Both the position numbers and the translations under genes were made by a program. The notes under the pieces are model-generated. The model saw only the letters and a list, made by a program, of their open reading frames with translations. It was not told the DNA's origin and searched no databases. A DNA stretch of 64,000 nucleotides, taken from Ruminococcus sp. AF31-8BH (lineage in GTDB: Bacteria; Bacillota; Clostridia; Lachnospirales; Lachnospiraceae). The stretch covers positions 288,619 to 352,618 of the forward strand of contig NZ_QTVN01000003.1 of NCBI RefSeq assembly GCF_003460605.1, read 5' to 3'. Numbering within the stretch: position 1 is the first letter of the stretch; every line of letters begins with the position of its first letter. Below, one piece after another: positions 8,707-16,275 of the stretch.

Positions 8707-8735
8707 ATTATAGCATCCTGCTTTTTTGATTGCAA
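8707..8735 (-). promoter_or_regulatory. livJ operon promoter
   Basis: On the minus strand TTGCAA (8730-8735) and a perfect TATAAT (8707-8712) are 17 bp apart. Transcription from here gives a leader of about 140 nt. It contains a possible hairpin (ACCACCA/TGGTGGT, 8617-8623 with 8645-8651). No known riboswitch was recognised. The remaining gap up to 8900 is AT-rich and holds no gene. Confidence 0.8.
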
Positions 8736-8899
8736 GAGAAAATTTTATAATTTTTTAAGAATTAGAGAGGAAAAATCCGTTAAATTAACCAAAATACGCC
8801 ATTTTTGTTATTTCTGCGGCGCACAAACGTGCGCTGTCAAGCACACATAAATATTTTTTGTATTATTTTGTTTTAAATAGCAGTTCTAAATTTCTGTAT

Positions 8900-8932
8900 A
8901 AAAAAGGGAGATGGTTTCCCATCTCCCGTAAA
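8900..8932 (-). terminator. rplT operon terminator
   Basis: GGGAGATGG at 8906-8914 pairs perfectly with CCATCTCCC at 8919-8927. On the minus strand the hairpin is followed by six T residues. It ends the infC-rpmI-rplT transcript. Confidence 0.9.
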
Positions 8933-8950
8933 AGTATCTTCTTAATGTAA

Positions 8951-9307
8951 TTAAGCGATTGCTTTCTTAGCGATCTCAGCAAGTGCTGCGAATCCCTGAG
9001 CATCGTTTACAGCCATCTCAGCAAGCATCTTTCTGTTGATGTCGATGTTTGCAACTTTAAGGCCGTGCATCATTTTGCTGTAGGATAATCCGTTCATTCT
9101 TGCAGCAGCGTTGATACGTGCGATCCAGAGCTGTCTGAACTGACGTTTCTTCTGCTTTCTTCCAGCATAAGAGCTGGTAAGTGCACGCATAACAGACTGT
9201 TTTGCTACTCTATACTGTTTGGAACGAGCTCCTCTGTAGCCCTTTGCCAGTTTTAATACACGATTATGTTTTTTCTTTGCGTTTAATCCGCCTTTAATTC
9301 TTGCCAT
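8951..9307 (-). CDS. rplT: 50S ribosomal protein L20
   Basis: A 118-residue basic protein with the full L20 pattern: [33 protein letters not shown] (start of a longer run), [20 protein letters not shown], and a C-terminal [10 protein letters not shown] helix. It binds 23S rRNA early in assembly and in Firmicutes also represses its own operon through the leader mRNA. AGGAGG precedes the ATG, and the gene lies 40 bp after rpmI. Confidence 0.98.
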   Translation of the reverse strand: MARIKGGLNAKKKHNRVLKLAKGYRGARSKQYRVAKQSVMRALTSSYAGRKQKKRQFRQLWIARINAAARMNGLSYSKMMHGLKVANIDINRKMLAEMAVNDAQGFAALAEIAKKAIA

Positions 9308-9347
9308 TTCTTATTTTCCTCCTGTTCGTCTTCTTCTATGCTATATC

Positions 9348-9545
9348 TTATAAATACGGTAATGCTTTCTTCATGCTCTTAACATTAGTAGAATCAACAA
9401 CAGTAGCTTTTCTAAGATTTCTCTTTCTCTTCTGAGATTTCTTTGTTAAGATATGGCTCTTGTAAGCTTTATTTCTTACTAATTTTCCTGTTCCTGTTTT
9501 TTTGAAGCGCTTTGCTGCTGCTCTACAAGTTTTAATTTTTGGCAT
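9348..9545 (-). CDS. rpmI: 50S ribosomal protein L35
   Basis: A 65-residue, strongly basic protein of the usual L35 length. It begins [20 protein letters not shown] and contains [16 protein letters not shown] and the closing KKALPYL. AAGGAGG lies just upstream of the ATG. It is the middle gene of infC-rpmI-rplT, with 89 bp to infC. Confidence 0.98.
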   Translation of the reverse strand: MPKIKTCRAAAKRFKKTGTGKLVRNKAYKSHILTKKSQKRKRNLRKATVVDSTNVKSMKKALPYL

Positions 9546-9634
9546 TGTAATTTCCTCCTTAATATCGTATCTATTTAATGTCCCTCATCCAGCCTGGCCG
9601 AACCCTTCCGGTCTCTCCAAATGAATGCAACATC

Positions 9635-10141
9635 CTAGTGTTTCTGTGCTAAAAACATTGTCATGCTTCTGCCTTCTACCTTAGCTGCCTTCTCAACTAC
9701 GGCAACGTCCTTCAGCATCTCGGCAAAATCATCCAGAACATGCTTGCTGCTTGACATGTGTGCCATCTCTCTTCCGCGGAAGCGAAGTGTTACTTTAACT
9801 CTGTCGCCCTTGGTAAGGAATTTGCGTGCCGCCCCAGCCTTTGTGTTCAGGTCATTGGTATCAATATTTGGTGAAAGACGCACTTCTTTGACATCGATGG
9901 TCTTCTGCTTCTTCTTGGCTTCTTTTTCTTTTCTGGCAAGTTCGTAGCGATATTTACCATAGTCAATGATTTTGCATACCGGCGGCTTTGCCTGTGGGGC
10001 AATCTTTACTAAATCAAGCTCTGCCTCCTGAGCCTTGGCCATAGCTTCTCTTGCGGACATGATTCCAAGCTGTTCTCCGTCCGGACCAATTAAGCGTACC
10101 TCTTTGTCTCTGATTTGTTCGTTGATCATTAAATTGCTAAT
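9635..10141 (-). CDS. infC: Translation initiation factor IF-3 (AUU start codon)
   Basis: A 168-residue protein with both IF3 domains: N-terminal MINEQIRDKEVRLIGPDGEQ, a basic linker near residues 75-90, and a C-terminal domain with VKVTLRFRGREMAH and a short tail after VEGRSMTMFL. The start is assigned to ATT at 10139-10141. A GGAGG site lies 9 bp before it, while the first in-frame ATG is 12 bp further in and too far from that site. Upstream in-frame ATGs give non-conserved residues. Use of AUU for infC, allowing IF3 autoregulation, is known from E. coli and Bacillus. Confidence 0.95.
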   Translation of the reverse strand: MSNLMINEQIRDKEVRLIGPDGEQLGIMSAREAMAKAQEAELDLVKIAPQAKPPVCKIIDYGKYRYELARKEKEAKKKQKTIDVKEVRLSPNIDTNDLNTKAGAARKFLTKGDRVKVTLRFRGREMAHMSSSKHVLDDFAEMLKDVAVVEKAAKVEGRSMTMFLAQKH

Positions 10142-10410
10142 TGTTGTGCACCTCCATACCTGATAGATGATCTGTTCTGTTCCAGTTTCTAACCCCTGGA
10201 CTCTCATTCCCCTTCGCAGGAAATTCCTGCCTCATACATGACTTCCTGTTCTTATGCTTCCTCAAACATAAAAAAAGTGCGGACAGAATCCACACTTCTC
10301 CTATTACACCCGCGAACTAAGTCACGCGCTGCTGTGCAATATGAACCCGAGCCGCATCTAAATGTGCGCTGAGGTGAGAGTGAACTCTGCTTTCTTTTCA
10401 TCACGTACTG
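10142..10410 (-). promoter_or_regulatory. infC leader with attenuator, L20-leader type
   Basis: About 270 nt of gene-free leader precede infC. Read on the minus strand, it carries several pairing segments (CTCTCACCTC, CGGCTCGGGTTC, CAGCAGCGCGTG). It then ends in a clear intrinsic terminator: AAGTGTGGA (10289-10297) pairs with TCCGCACTT (10275-10283) and seven T residues follow. Firmicutes infC operons are known to be attenuated by free L20 binding such a leader. The assignment rests on position and terminator, not on a covariance match. Confidence 0.7.
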
Positions 10411-10414
10411 TTGA

Positions 10415-10443
10415 ATAATACCATGTCTTTTCTTGAAAGTCAA
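10415..10443 (-). promoter_or_regulatory. infC-rpmI-rplT promoter
   Basis: On the minus strand TTGACT (10438-10443) and TATTAT (10415-10420) are 17 bp apart. This is close to consensus and placed to transcribe the whole leader. Confidence 0.8.
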
Positions 10444-10571
10444 GATATTTTTCTTATTTTTTCACATATTTTTTATTCCAAATAATGTAAGGAGCAACAG
10501 GTATATTTTGAATAATTCCGGAAAAACTAAAAATGTTTCATAACACAATCATTACTATCAGGAGGCAAACT

Positions 10572-10892
10572 ATGACTATTTTAAAATGTTCCGCAACAAC
10601 CTGTGCCTACAACGAGGATATGCTCTGTTCCAGAGGCGAAATTGATATGATGGGGGAAAGTGCCCATAGTGCTGAAGAAACCTGCTGCGGCAGTTTTCGG
10701 GAAAAAGGCCAGGGTACTATGAACAGTGCAAAAAATGGCTGTGGCTGCGAAACCATCCAGATTGACTGTAAAGCCTGCGGCTGCACCTACAATGACAAGT
10801 GTAAATGTACTGCCGCTTCCATTAATGTAGATGGAAATGATGCCAGAAAATGTGATGAAACAAAGTGCAGCACTTTCCAGTGCGAATACTAA
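10572..10892 (+). CDS. DUF1540 domain protein, cysteine-rich
   Basis: A 106-residue protein with two cysteine-rich repeats. The first is near residues 4-40 (KCSATTCAYNEDMLC ... TCCGSF) and the second near 61-103 (DCKACGCTYNDKCKC ... KCSTF). Both match the DUF1540 pattern of small, probably metal-binding modules common in Clostridia. The start is the ATG 7 bp after AGGAGG. It is a single-gene unit transcribed opposite to its neighbours, and its role is unknown. Confidence 0.85.
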   Translation: MTILKCSATTCAYNEDMLCSRGEIDMMGESAHSAEETCCGSFREKGQGTMNSAKNGCGCETIQIDCKACGCTYNDKCKCTAASINVDGNDARKCDETKCSTFQCEY

Positions 10893-10926
10893 AAGCAGTA
10901 ATTCAAATTTCCTGCTGCAGGTAAAA

Positions 10927-10957
10927 AAGCCTCCGCATATACATGCGGAGGTCTTTT
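10927..10957. terminator. Bidirectional terminator between DUF1540 gene and ftsZ
   Basis: CCTCCGCAT (10931-10939) pairs with ATGCGGAGG (10943-10951) around a 3-base loop. On the minus strand it is followed by CTTTTTTAC, a strong tail for ftsZ. On the plus strand TCTTTTG follows, serving the DUF1540 gene. Confidence 0.88.
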
Positions 10958-10969
10958 GTCTGCAATAAA

Positions 10970-12130
10970 TTATCTGTTTCTTAAGAAATCCGGAATCTGG
11001 ATATCTTTCTTCTGAACAGTGCTGGATGGTGTCTTCGCTGTGAATGGTGTCGCATTCATAGTAGGCATGCTGAAGCTAGGCATGTTCAGGTTCACGCCGG
11101 CAGATGCTGTGGAAGCCGGTCTCTTGTTGGAAAATACGGAATTGCTTGCCTTGCTTCCAAATGGGTTGTTGGCCTGTGCATTGTCTGTAAGACCTGTAGC
11201 AATAACTGTGATTCTTGCATAATCAGCAACAGAGTCATCATACATAGCACCGAAGATGATGTTTGCATCCTCACCAGTAAGCTCCTGTACATAGCTTGCT
11301 GCATCGTTTGCATCCATAAGGGAGATATCACCGGAAATGTTGATGATAACATGTGTAGCACCCTTGATGGTAGTCTCAAGCAGCGGAGAAGAAACTGCCT
11401 GCTGAACAGCCTCCATAGCCTTGTCATCGCCTCTTGCCTCACCGATACCGATGTGAGCGATTCCCTTATCTGTCATAACAGTCTGTACATCAGCAAAGTC
11501 GAGGTTGATAAGAGCCGGCAGATTGATCAGGTCTGTGATGCCCTGAACGGCCTGCTGCAGAACCTCGTCTGCCTTTCTCAGTGCTTCCGGCATAGTAGTA
11601 CGGCGGTCCACGATCTCCAGTAATTTATCATTCGGGATCACGATCAGTGTATCAACTGCTTTCTTCAGGTTCTCGATACCTGCAAGGGCATTGTTCATAC
11701 GTGTCTTCGCTTCAAAACGGAAAGGCTTGGTCACAACACCTACAGTGAGGATACCCATTTCCTTCGCTGCTGCTGCGATAACCGGTGCAGCACCTGTACC
11801 GGTTCCACCGCCCATACCGCAGGTAACGAATACCATGTCAGCACCTTCGATGATCTGCTTTACTTCCTCAATGCTTTCTTCTGCTGCTTTCTGTCCAACC
11901 TCAGGCTGTGCTCCTGCACCAAGACCTTTGGTAATCTTCTCACCGATCTGAAGTACAGTTGGAGCTTTACACAGAGTCAGAGCCTGCTTATCTGTATTAA
12001 CTCCTACAAACTCTACCCCGCCGATGGCTTCCTCAACCATTCTGTTGACTGCGTTATTTCCGGCGCCGCCTACTCCGATTACAATAATCTTTGCAGAGGA
12101 TTCCGCCTCATTTGACATTATCTCTAACAA
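10970..12130 (-). CDS. ftsZ: Cell division protein FtsZ
   Basis: A 386-residue tubulin-like GTPase that forms the Z-ring. The N-terminal nucleotide fold has [15 protein letters not shown] near residues 17-31, the tubulin signature GGGTGTG is at 107-113, and the catalytic T7 loop [11 protein letters not shown] is near 210. A variable linker rich in N, S, T and P leads to the C-terminal peptide [11 protein letters not shown], which binds FtsA/SepF-type partners. The start is TTG, 7 bp after GGAGG, giving the clostridial MLEI beginning. It is the last gene of the dcw cluster and has its own terminator. Confidence 0.97.
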   Translation of the reverse strand: MLEIMSNEAESSAKIIVIGVGGAGNNAVNRMVEEAIGGVEFVGVNTDKQALTLCKAPTVLQIGEKITKGLGAGAQPEVGQKAAEESIEEVKQIIEGADMVFVTCGMGGGTGTGAAPVIAAAAKEMGILTVGVVTKPFRFEAKTRMNNALAGIENLKKAVDTLIVIPNDKLLEIVDRRTTMPEALRKADEVLQQAVQGITDLINLPALINLDFADVQTVMTDKGIAHIGIGEARGDDKAMEAVQQAVSSPLLETTIKGATHVIINISGDISLMDANDAASYVQELTGEDANIIFGAMYDDSVADYARITVIATGLTDNAQANNPFGSKASNSVFSNKRPASTASAGVNLNMPSFSMPTMNATPFTAKTPSSTVQKKDIQIPDFLRNR

Positions 12131-12196
12131 TGTACTTCCTCCTTTATTTCTACCTTATATCCTTTATCTCTAATCTTAGTCAATATACATGATACC

Positions 12197-12385
12197 AGTG
12201 TCAAAAGATCAAAAAGCTGTTCATGCTTGCACGATAAGGCTTTTGAGCTTGGGACACGCCAAATATGAGAAAGCAGCGATTTACATAGTAAATCAGCGGA
12301 TTTCGAATATTTGAAGAATTGTGGGAGCAGCATAGCTGCGGAACAATCCGGGTATCAAATGAGTGGCAAAATTCATTTTGACACT
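12197..12385. repeat. Palindrome-rich element upstream of ftsZ (possible MITE, 189 bp)
   Basis: The 363-bp gap between ftsQ and ftsZ has no gene. It is bounded internally by an exact 10-bp inverted repeat, AGTGTCAAAA (12197-12206) and TTTTGACACT (12376-12385). Inside are further hairpins: an imperfect stem near 12197-12255, GCAGCATAGCTGC at 12327-12339, and a near-perfect 30-bp palindrome at 12359-12388. No target duplication was seen, so mobility is a guess. The ftsZ promoter must lie here or upstream, and none is convincing. Confidence 0.45.
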
Positions 12386-12493
12386 CATCTCATATACATA
12401 CCAAGCTGCATATAGCTATATCATATATTTTTTTTAGGAATTTATCAACCACTAATTTTGTTTTTTTACACTTTTTTCTCGAAAATTGAAAGA

Positions 12494-13570
12494 TTACTCT
12501 TCATAATCGTCCTCTTCCTGGTCATCCCAGTTGGATTCTTCCGTATAATCTTCCTCGTCGCTGGTGTCATTTGGATTAGGACCTACGTAATTTCCATCCT
12601 TGTCAAGCTGTCCGTATCCGGTGTAGCTGCCGTCCTCCATATAGCCGCCCAGCCAGTCACCGTTTGCCGCAATGCTTTCCTCGGTAGGCTTTGGACCTAC
12701 GTAATTCATATTGGCATCATACTCGCCCTCGCCGGTATAGTCCCCCTCTTCGTCATAGCCGCCGTGCCAGTTCGCGATCGCATTCTCATAGGCACTAGTG
12801 GTGTCAATACTCGTCGTGGTATCTTCCTCGTCCATTTCTCGCTCAAAGGTGATGAGCTTGGAAGAATCCGTTACATTCTCCATGTGAAGGATTCCTTTTT
12901 CCCCGGAAAGCTTTGGCAGGATCGCGCTTACCCGGATCATCTTGTCCTCCAGGTACTCGTCCTTTCCCAACATAACCTGCACATCGCCGTAGGTCAGGGT
13001 GATCTGATAGCTGCTGTCAAACTCTATGTGATCTGGGATTACGTCATTTTTCTGGAAAATGGTGGAAAGCGCCACTGCAGTAGTCAGAACCGAACTTCCC
13101 TTGATTGGAAGCTTCTCCCCCTGGATCACATGGCTTACCTGGATCCCGTCAAAAAAAGGAACCAGCTCGTCCCGTGTGTGGGAACTCTCAATAAAAATAC
13201 CATTGCGGTCAAAATACACGTAGCTGTCCAGATAGGGAATGCATCCCACTGCCTTCTTCTCCCGGACACTGATGCAGATGCTGTTATGGGAAAGGCGGGT
13301 AATGTTAAAGCCCTCTACAAACGGCACATCCTCCACATCCACCCTGGAATGAAGAAGCACAGCAAGAACAGAGTTATCTGTAAATGCACCCTGCAGAGCC
13401 ATGCTTTTTACTTCCTCATCGGAATAACGGGCAGTTCCCATTACTTCCACTTTGCTTACATGAAAATAAGAAAAGAAAAAAACAAGGCCTGCCAGCAAAA
13501 CTGCTCCCAGGGTACAAAAAATCATTTTCTTATGTTTTTTGTCAATCAGATTCTTTTTGAATAATTTCAT
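12494..13570 (-). CDS. ftsQ: Cell division protein FtsQ/DivIB with acidic repeat tail
   Basis: A 358-residue bitopic division protein. A short basic cytoplasmic N-terminus is followed by a membrane helix (residues 16-37), a POTRA-like domain (VSKVEVMGTARYSDEEV onward, about 38-105) and the beta domain to about 240. It scaffolds the FtsL/DivIC/PBP septal complex. From about 245 it has a highly acidic tail with two imperfect 26-residue repeats, 270-295 and 308-333 (GGY-x-E-x-G-x-YTG-x-G ... NYVGP-x-P), ending in a Glu/Asp run. This tail is unusual for the family. It lies 7 bp after murA. Confidence 0.9.
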   Translation of the reverse strand: MKLFKKNLIDKKHKKMIFCTLGAVLLAGLVFFFSYFHVSKVEVMGTARYSDEEVKSMALQGAFTDNSVLAVLLHSRVDVEDVPFVEGFNITRLSHNSICISVREKKAVGCIPYLDSYVYFDRNGIFIESSHTRDELVPFFDGIQVSHVIQGEKLPIKGSSVLTTAVALSTIFQKNDVIPDHIEFDSSYQITLTYGDVQVMLGKDEYLEDKMIRVSAILPKLSGEKGILHMENVTDSSKLITFEREMDEEDTTTSIDTTSAYENAIANWHGGYDEEGDYTGEGEYDANMNYVGPKPTEESIAANGDWLGGYMEDGSYTGYGQLDKDGNYVGPNPNDTSDEEDYTEESNWDDQEEDDYEE

Positions 13571-13577
13571 AATCCTG

Positions 13578-14837
13578 TTATTCCTGTATCCTTTTTACTG
13601 CCGCACCTAACTGCTCAAGATCCTGGCAAATATGCTCATATCCCCTTCGCACAAAAGAATAGCCTTCCAGAACCGTGGTTCCGGCCGCCACCAGTGCTGC
13701 CAGTATCAGCGCTGCACCGCCTCTTAATTCCTGTGCTCTTACAAAGGTGCCGGTAAGGGGCTTCCCGCCCTGGATCAGAGCGTCTCTTCCCAGAATCCGG
13801 ATGTCTGCTCCCATACGCACCAGTTCCGGCGCTGCCTTGTAGCGGTCCTCAAAAATAGCTTCCCGAATAAGGCTTGTGCCTTCCACAGTGGCCAGAACCG
13901 CCATCAGAGGAGACTGCAGGTCTGTGGGAAAGCCCGGATATACGCCTGTTTCCAGAAATGCTACGGGGCTGTGAACATTTTTTCCATTGACTAACAGTTT
14001 ACCACCGATGCCGCTATATTGTCCACCTATTTTCCGATATACTTCCAGAAAGGAATCAAGTTCCCCCTCCGGCGGACCGGTCAGGGTGATCTCACTTCTT
14101 GTAATGGCAGCCGCACAGATATAGGTTCCTGCCACAATCCGGTCCGGCGGCACCCAACTGCTGCCTCCCCTCAGGCCTTCCACTCCACTGACACAGATTC
14201 GCCCGGTACCGTCCCCTGTAATCTGCGCGCCCATGGTACGAAGATAATGACAAAGCCAGCTGATTTCCGGCTCGCAGGCACAGTTTTCCAGAACCGTTTC
14301 TCCCTTTGCCAGCACTGCCCCCAGAATTCCCTGCTGGGTGGCTCCCACACTTCTTTTTGGAAAAGAGAACTCTGTTCCCTTCATTCTTTCACACTCTGCG
14401 CTTAACTGCCCTGCCACTTCCTGTATCCTGGCCCCAAGACTTTCCAGAACCAGAAGATGCATGTCAATGGGGCGTTTTCCGATCACGCATCCCCCCGGAT
14501 AGCCAAGACTGCCTTTTTTATTTCTTCCAAGAAGTGCCCCCAGAAGGATCACAGAAGACCGCATTCTCCCTGTGAAGGAAAATGGGACCTCTGTTTTGTC
14601 CGCTTTGGTGCAGTCCAGATACAGATCGTGGTCCTCCCACCAGGTTACAGCCCCCAGATTCTGCAGGATTTCTTCCATGCAAAATACATCCGCAATTCTC
14701 GGACAGCCTTTCAGTACGCTCACTCCCCGGTGTAAAAGAGAAGCCGCCATCATAGGCAGCGCTGCATTTTTGGAGCCCTGTATCTGAACATTTCCCTTCA
14801 GCTTGTGTCCCCCTTCAATGAAAATCCGGTCATTCAA
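13578..14837 (-). CDS. murA: UDP-N-acetylglucosamine 1-carboxyvinyltransferase MurA
   Basis: A 419-residue enolpyruvyl transferase catalysing the first committed step of peptidoglycan synthesis (PEP plus UDP-GlcNAc). It has the conserved QGSKNAALPMMAA near residue 20 and the catalytic loop YPGGCVIGKRPID with the PEP-reactive cysteine near 117. GVYPGFPTDLQSPLMA and the closing RRGYEHI are also conserved. The start is the TTG that follows GGAG by 8 bp and gives MNDRIFIEGG. An in-frame GTG 9 bp upstream directly abuts the site and is less likely. Its place in the dcw cluster, 7 bp before ftsQ, fits. Confidence 0.95.
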   Translation of the reverse strand: MNDRIFIEGGHKLKGNVQIQGSKNAALPMMAASLLHRGVSVLKGCPRIADVFCMEEILQNLGAVTWWEDHDLYLDCTKADKTEVPFSFTGRMRSSVILLGALLGRNKKGSLGYPGGCVIGKRPIDMHLLVLESLGARIQEVAGQLSAECERMKGTEFSFPKRSVGATQQGILGAVLAKGETVLENCACEPEISWLCHYLRTMGAQITGDGTGRICVSGVEGLRGGSSWVPPDRIVAGTYICAAAITRSEITLTGPPEGELDSFLEVYRKIGGQYSGIGGKLLVNGKNVHSPVAFLETGVYPGFPTDLQSPLMAVLATVEGTSLIREAIFEDRYKAAPELVRMGADIRILGRDALIQGGKPLTGTFVRAQELRGGAALILAALVAAGTTVLEGYSFVRRGYEHICQDLEQLGAAVKRIQE

Positions 14838-14900
14838 GCCATTCACTCCTAAAGGGCCTCTTACCTTTTATTGTATGCAGTTTTCTTAATCTGGTGATAA

Positions 14901-15060
14901 AATCAGACGTTACTGTTCACTCCGTTCACAGCAACGCGCTTCGCGATGCACAGAAATCATGCATTCGCATGATTTCGCGCCGCAATTCTCAGGTTTTCTG
15001 TGAACTTTGTTCACAAAAAACACCTCGCGGAACATTGCCAGTGAACAGTAACAATCAGAC
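14901..15060. mobile_element. MITE-like element, 144 bp, with 8-bp target duplication
   Basis: The element at 14909-15052 begins GTTACTGTTCAC and ends with the exact reverse complement GTGAACAGTAAC. It is flanked by identical 8-bp direct repeats AATCAGAC (14901-14908 and 15053-15060). The interior holds further palindromes (CGCGCTTCGCG, ATCATGCATTCGCATGAT) and no open frame. Perfect inverted ends plus a perfect target duplication show insertion by a transposase supplied elsewhere. It sits 2 bp from the ftsW stop codon, in the ftsW-murA gap. Two 27-bp relatives occur at 27760 and 43438. Confidence 0.85.
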
Positions 15061-15062
15061 AG

Positions 15063-16154
15063 CTATTTCATTCCGCCGCGGCTTACGCTTAAGGCCAGCC
15101 CCATTTCCCCCAGAAGAAACACCACAGACGTTCCTCCGTAGCTTACAAAAGGAAGTGTAATTCCTGTATTGGGGATGGTGTTGGTCACAACCGCAATGTT
15201 CAGGATCACCTGGATCGCCATGTGACTCATAATGCCGCTGCAGATCAAAGTGCCTTCCAGATCCCGGCAGTGCAGGGCAATTACGCACAGCCTCCACAAA
15301 AGCAGTCCGAAGATCAGGATCAGAAAAGAAGCCCCTGCAAGCCCCTGTTCCTCACAGATAATGGAAAAAATCATATCATTCTGCGCCTCCGGCACGAACC
15401 CCAGCTTCTGAAGGCTGCTGCCAAATCCCCTGCCGAAGATTCCGCCGCTTCCAATGGCATAAAGCCCCTGTATGGTCTGGAAGCCTTTTTCGTATTTCTC
15501 AGGATTCCGCCAGATTGCCAGCCGTTCCAGCCGGTAGCTTTCCGCTGCCAGAAACACCGCGATCACCGCCACCCCGGCGGCTCCCATTCCAATAAACCTG
15601 GCATATCCAGGGTCTGATACAAAGATCAGCACCACGCCGATTCCAAGTATGATAATAGCAGTACTCAGGTTATTGGTGCCGACCAGTCCCACGATTGGAA
15701 GCAGGGTCATCATAGTCCTGCACATAAACCAGAAGCCAGCTGTCTTTTTTCTGCTCTTTTCGATCTGCCAAGTAAGGAACAGAATCACGGCGACCTTGGC
15801 AAACTCTGAGGGCTGAAAGGAAAGAGGCCCAAAATTCAGCCACCTCTTGGAACCGTTAATCTCCTGTCCCACCAGCAGAACCGCAGTGGAAAGTGCCATG
15901 GACAAAAGATAGGCAGCCGGTGCCAGCCCCACGAAAAAGCGGTAATCCATTTCCGCTACTATGTACATTGCCATAAGTCCAAGGGCAGTGGCAAAAAGCT
16001 GCTTTTTAAAATAATAGGCAGAGTCGCCGAAACGCACTCTGCCATTGTATTCACTGATGGAAAACAGCATGATCAGCCCGAATACTGCCAGAAGCAGCAC
16101 CAGGATCAGAAGGACCATATCTGTTTTCATTTTTGGATTTTTCTCCCGGATCAT
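15063..16154 (-). CDS. ftsW: FtsW/RodA/SpoVE family peptidoglycan glycosyltransferase
   Basis: A 363-residue SEDS-family integral membrane enzyme with about ten hydrophobic helices. Conserved parts include GSKRWLNFGPLSFQPSEFAK near residues 110-129, with the functional ASP/SEFAK region, and the large extracellular loop with ERLAIWRNPEKYEKGFQTIQGLYAIGSGG. AQNDMIFSIICEEQG and the C-terminal PFVSYGGTSVVFLLGEMGLAL follow. It polymerises lipid II at the septum together with a class B PBP. AGGAG lies 6 bp before the ATG. SpoVE versus FtsW cannot be told from sequence alone; position in the dcw cluster favours a divisional role. Confidence 0.93.
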   Translation of the reverse strand: MIREKNPKMKTDMVLLILVLLLAVFGLIMLFSISEYNGRVRFGDSAYYFKKQLFATALGLMAMYIVAEMDYRFFVGLAPAAYLLSMALSTAVLLVGQEINGSKRWLNFGPLSFQPSEFAKVAVILFLTWQIEKSRKKTAGFWFMCRTMMTLLPIVGLVGTNNLSTAIIILGIGVVLIFVSDPGYARFIGMGAAGVAVIAVFLAAESYRLERLAIWRNPEKYEKGFQTIQGLYAIGSGGIFGRGFGSSLQKLGFVPEAQNDMIFSIICEEQGLAGASFLILIFGLLLWRLCVIALHCRDLEGTLICSGIMSHMAIQVILNIAVVTNTIPNTGITLPFVSYGGTSVVFLLGEMGLALSVSRGGMK

Positions 16155-16230
16155 AGCTTGCTCCTGCTGGCTGCCTTATTTAAGCATATGCCAGAGGATG
16201 AACACCTATGTCTGGGGATTTTTCCCCTAT

Positions 16231-16263
16231 GTAAAAATAACCCAGGGAAATAGCTCCCTGGGT
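16231..16263 (-). terminator. Intrinsic terminator between murD and ftsW
   Basis: ACCCAGGGA pairs with TCCCTGGGT (16240-16248 with 16255-16263); on the minus strand TATTTTTAC follows. A second small hairpin (GGGG/CCCC, 16214-16226) lies just downstream. It would split the dcw cluster into a mraZ-to-murD transcript and a separate ftsW-murA-ftsQ transcript, or attenuate read-through. Confidence 0.7.
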
Positions 16264-16275
16264 CAATATGCATTC

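Noticed and set aside
12458..13564. A 368-codon plus-strand open frame antisense to ftsQ
   Set aside because: Long only because of the codon composition of ftsQ; no ribosome-binding site and no recognisable domain.
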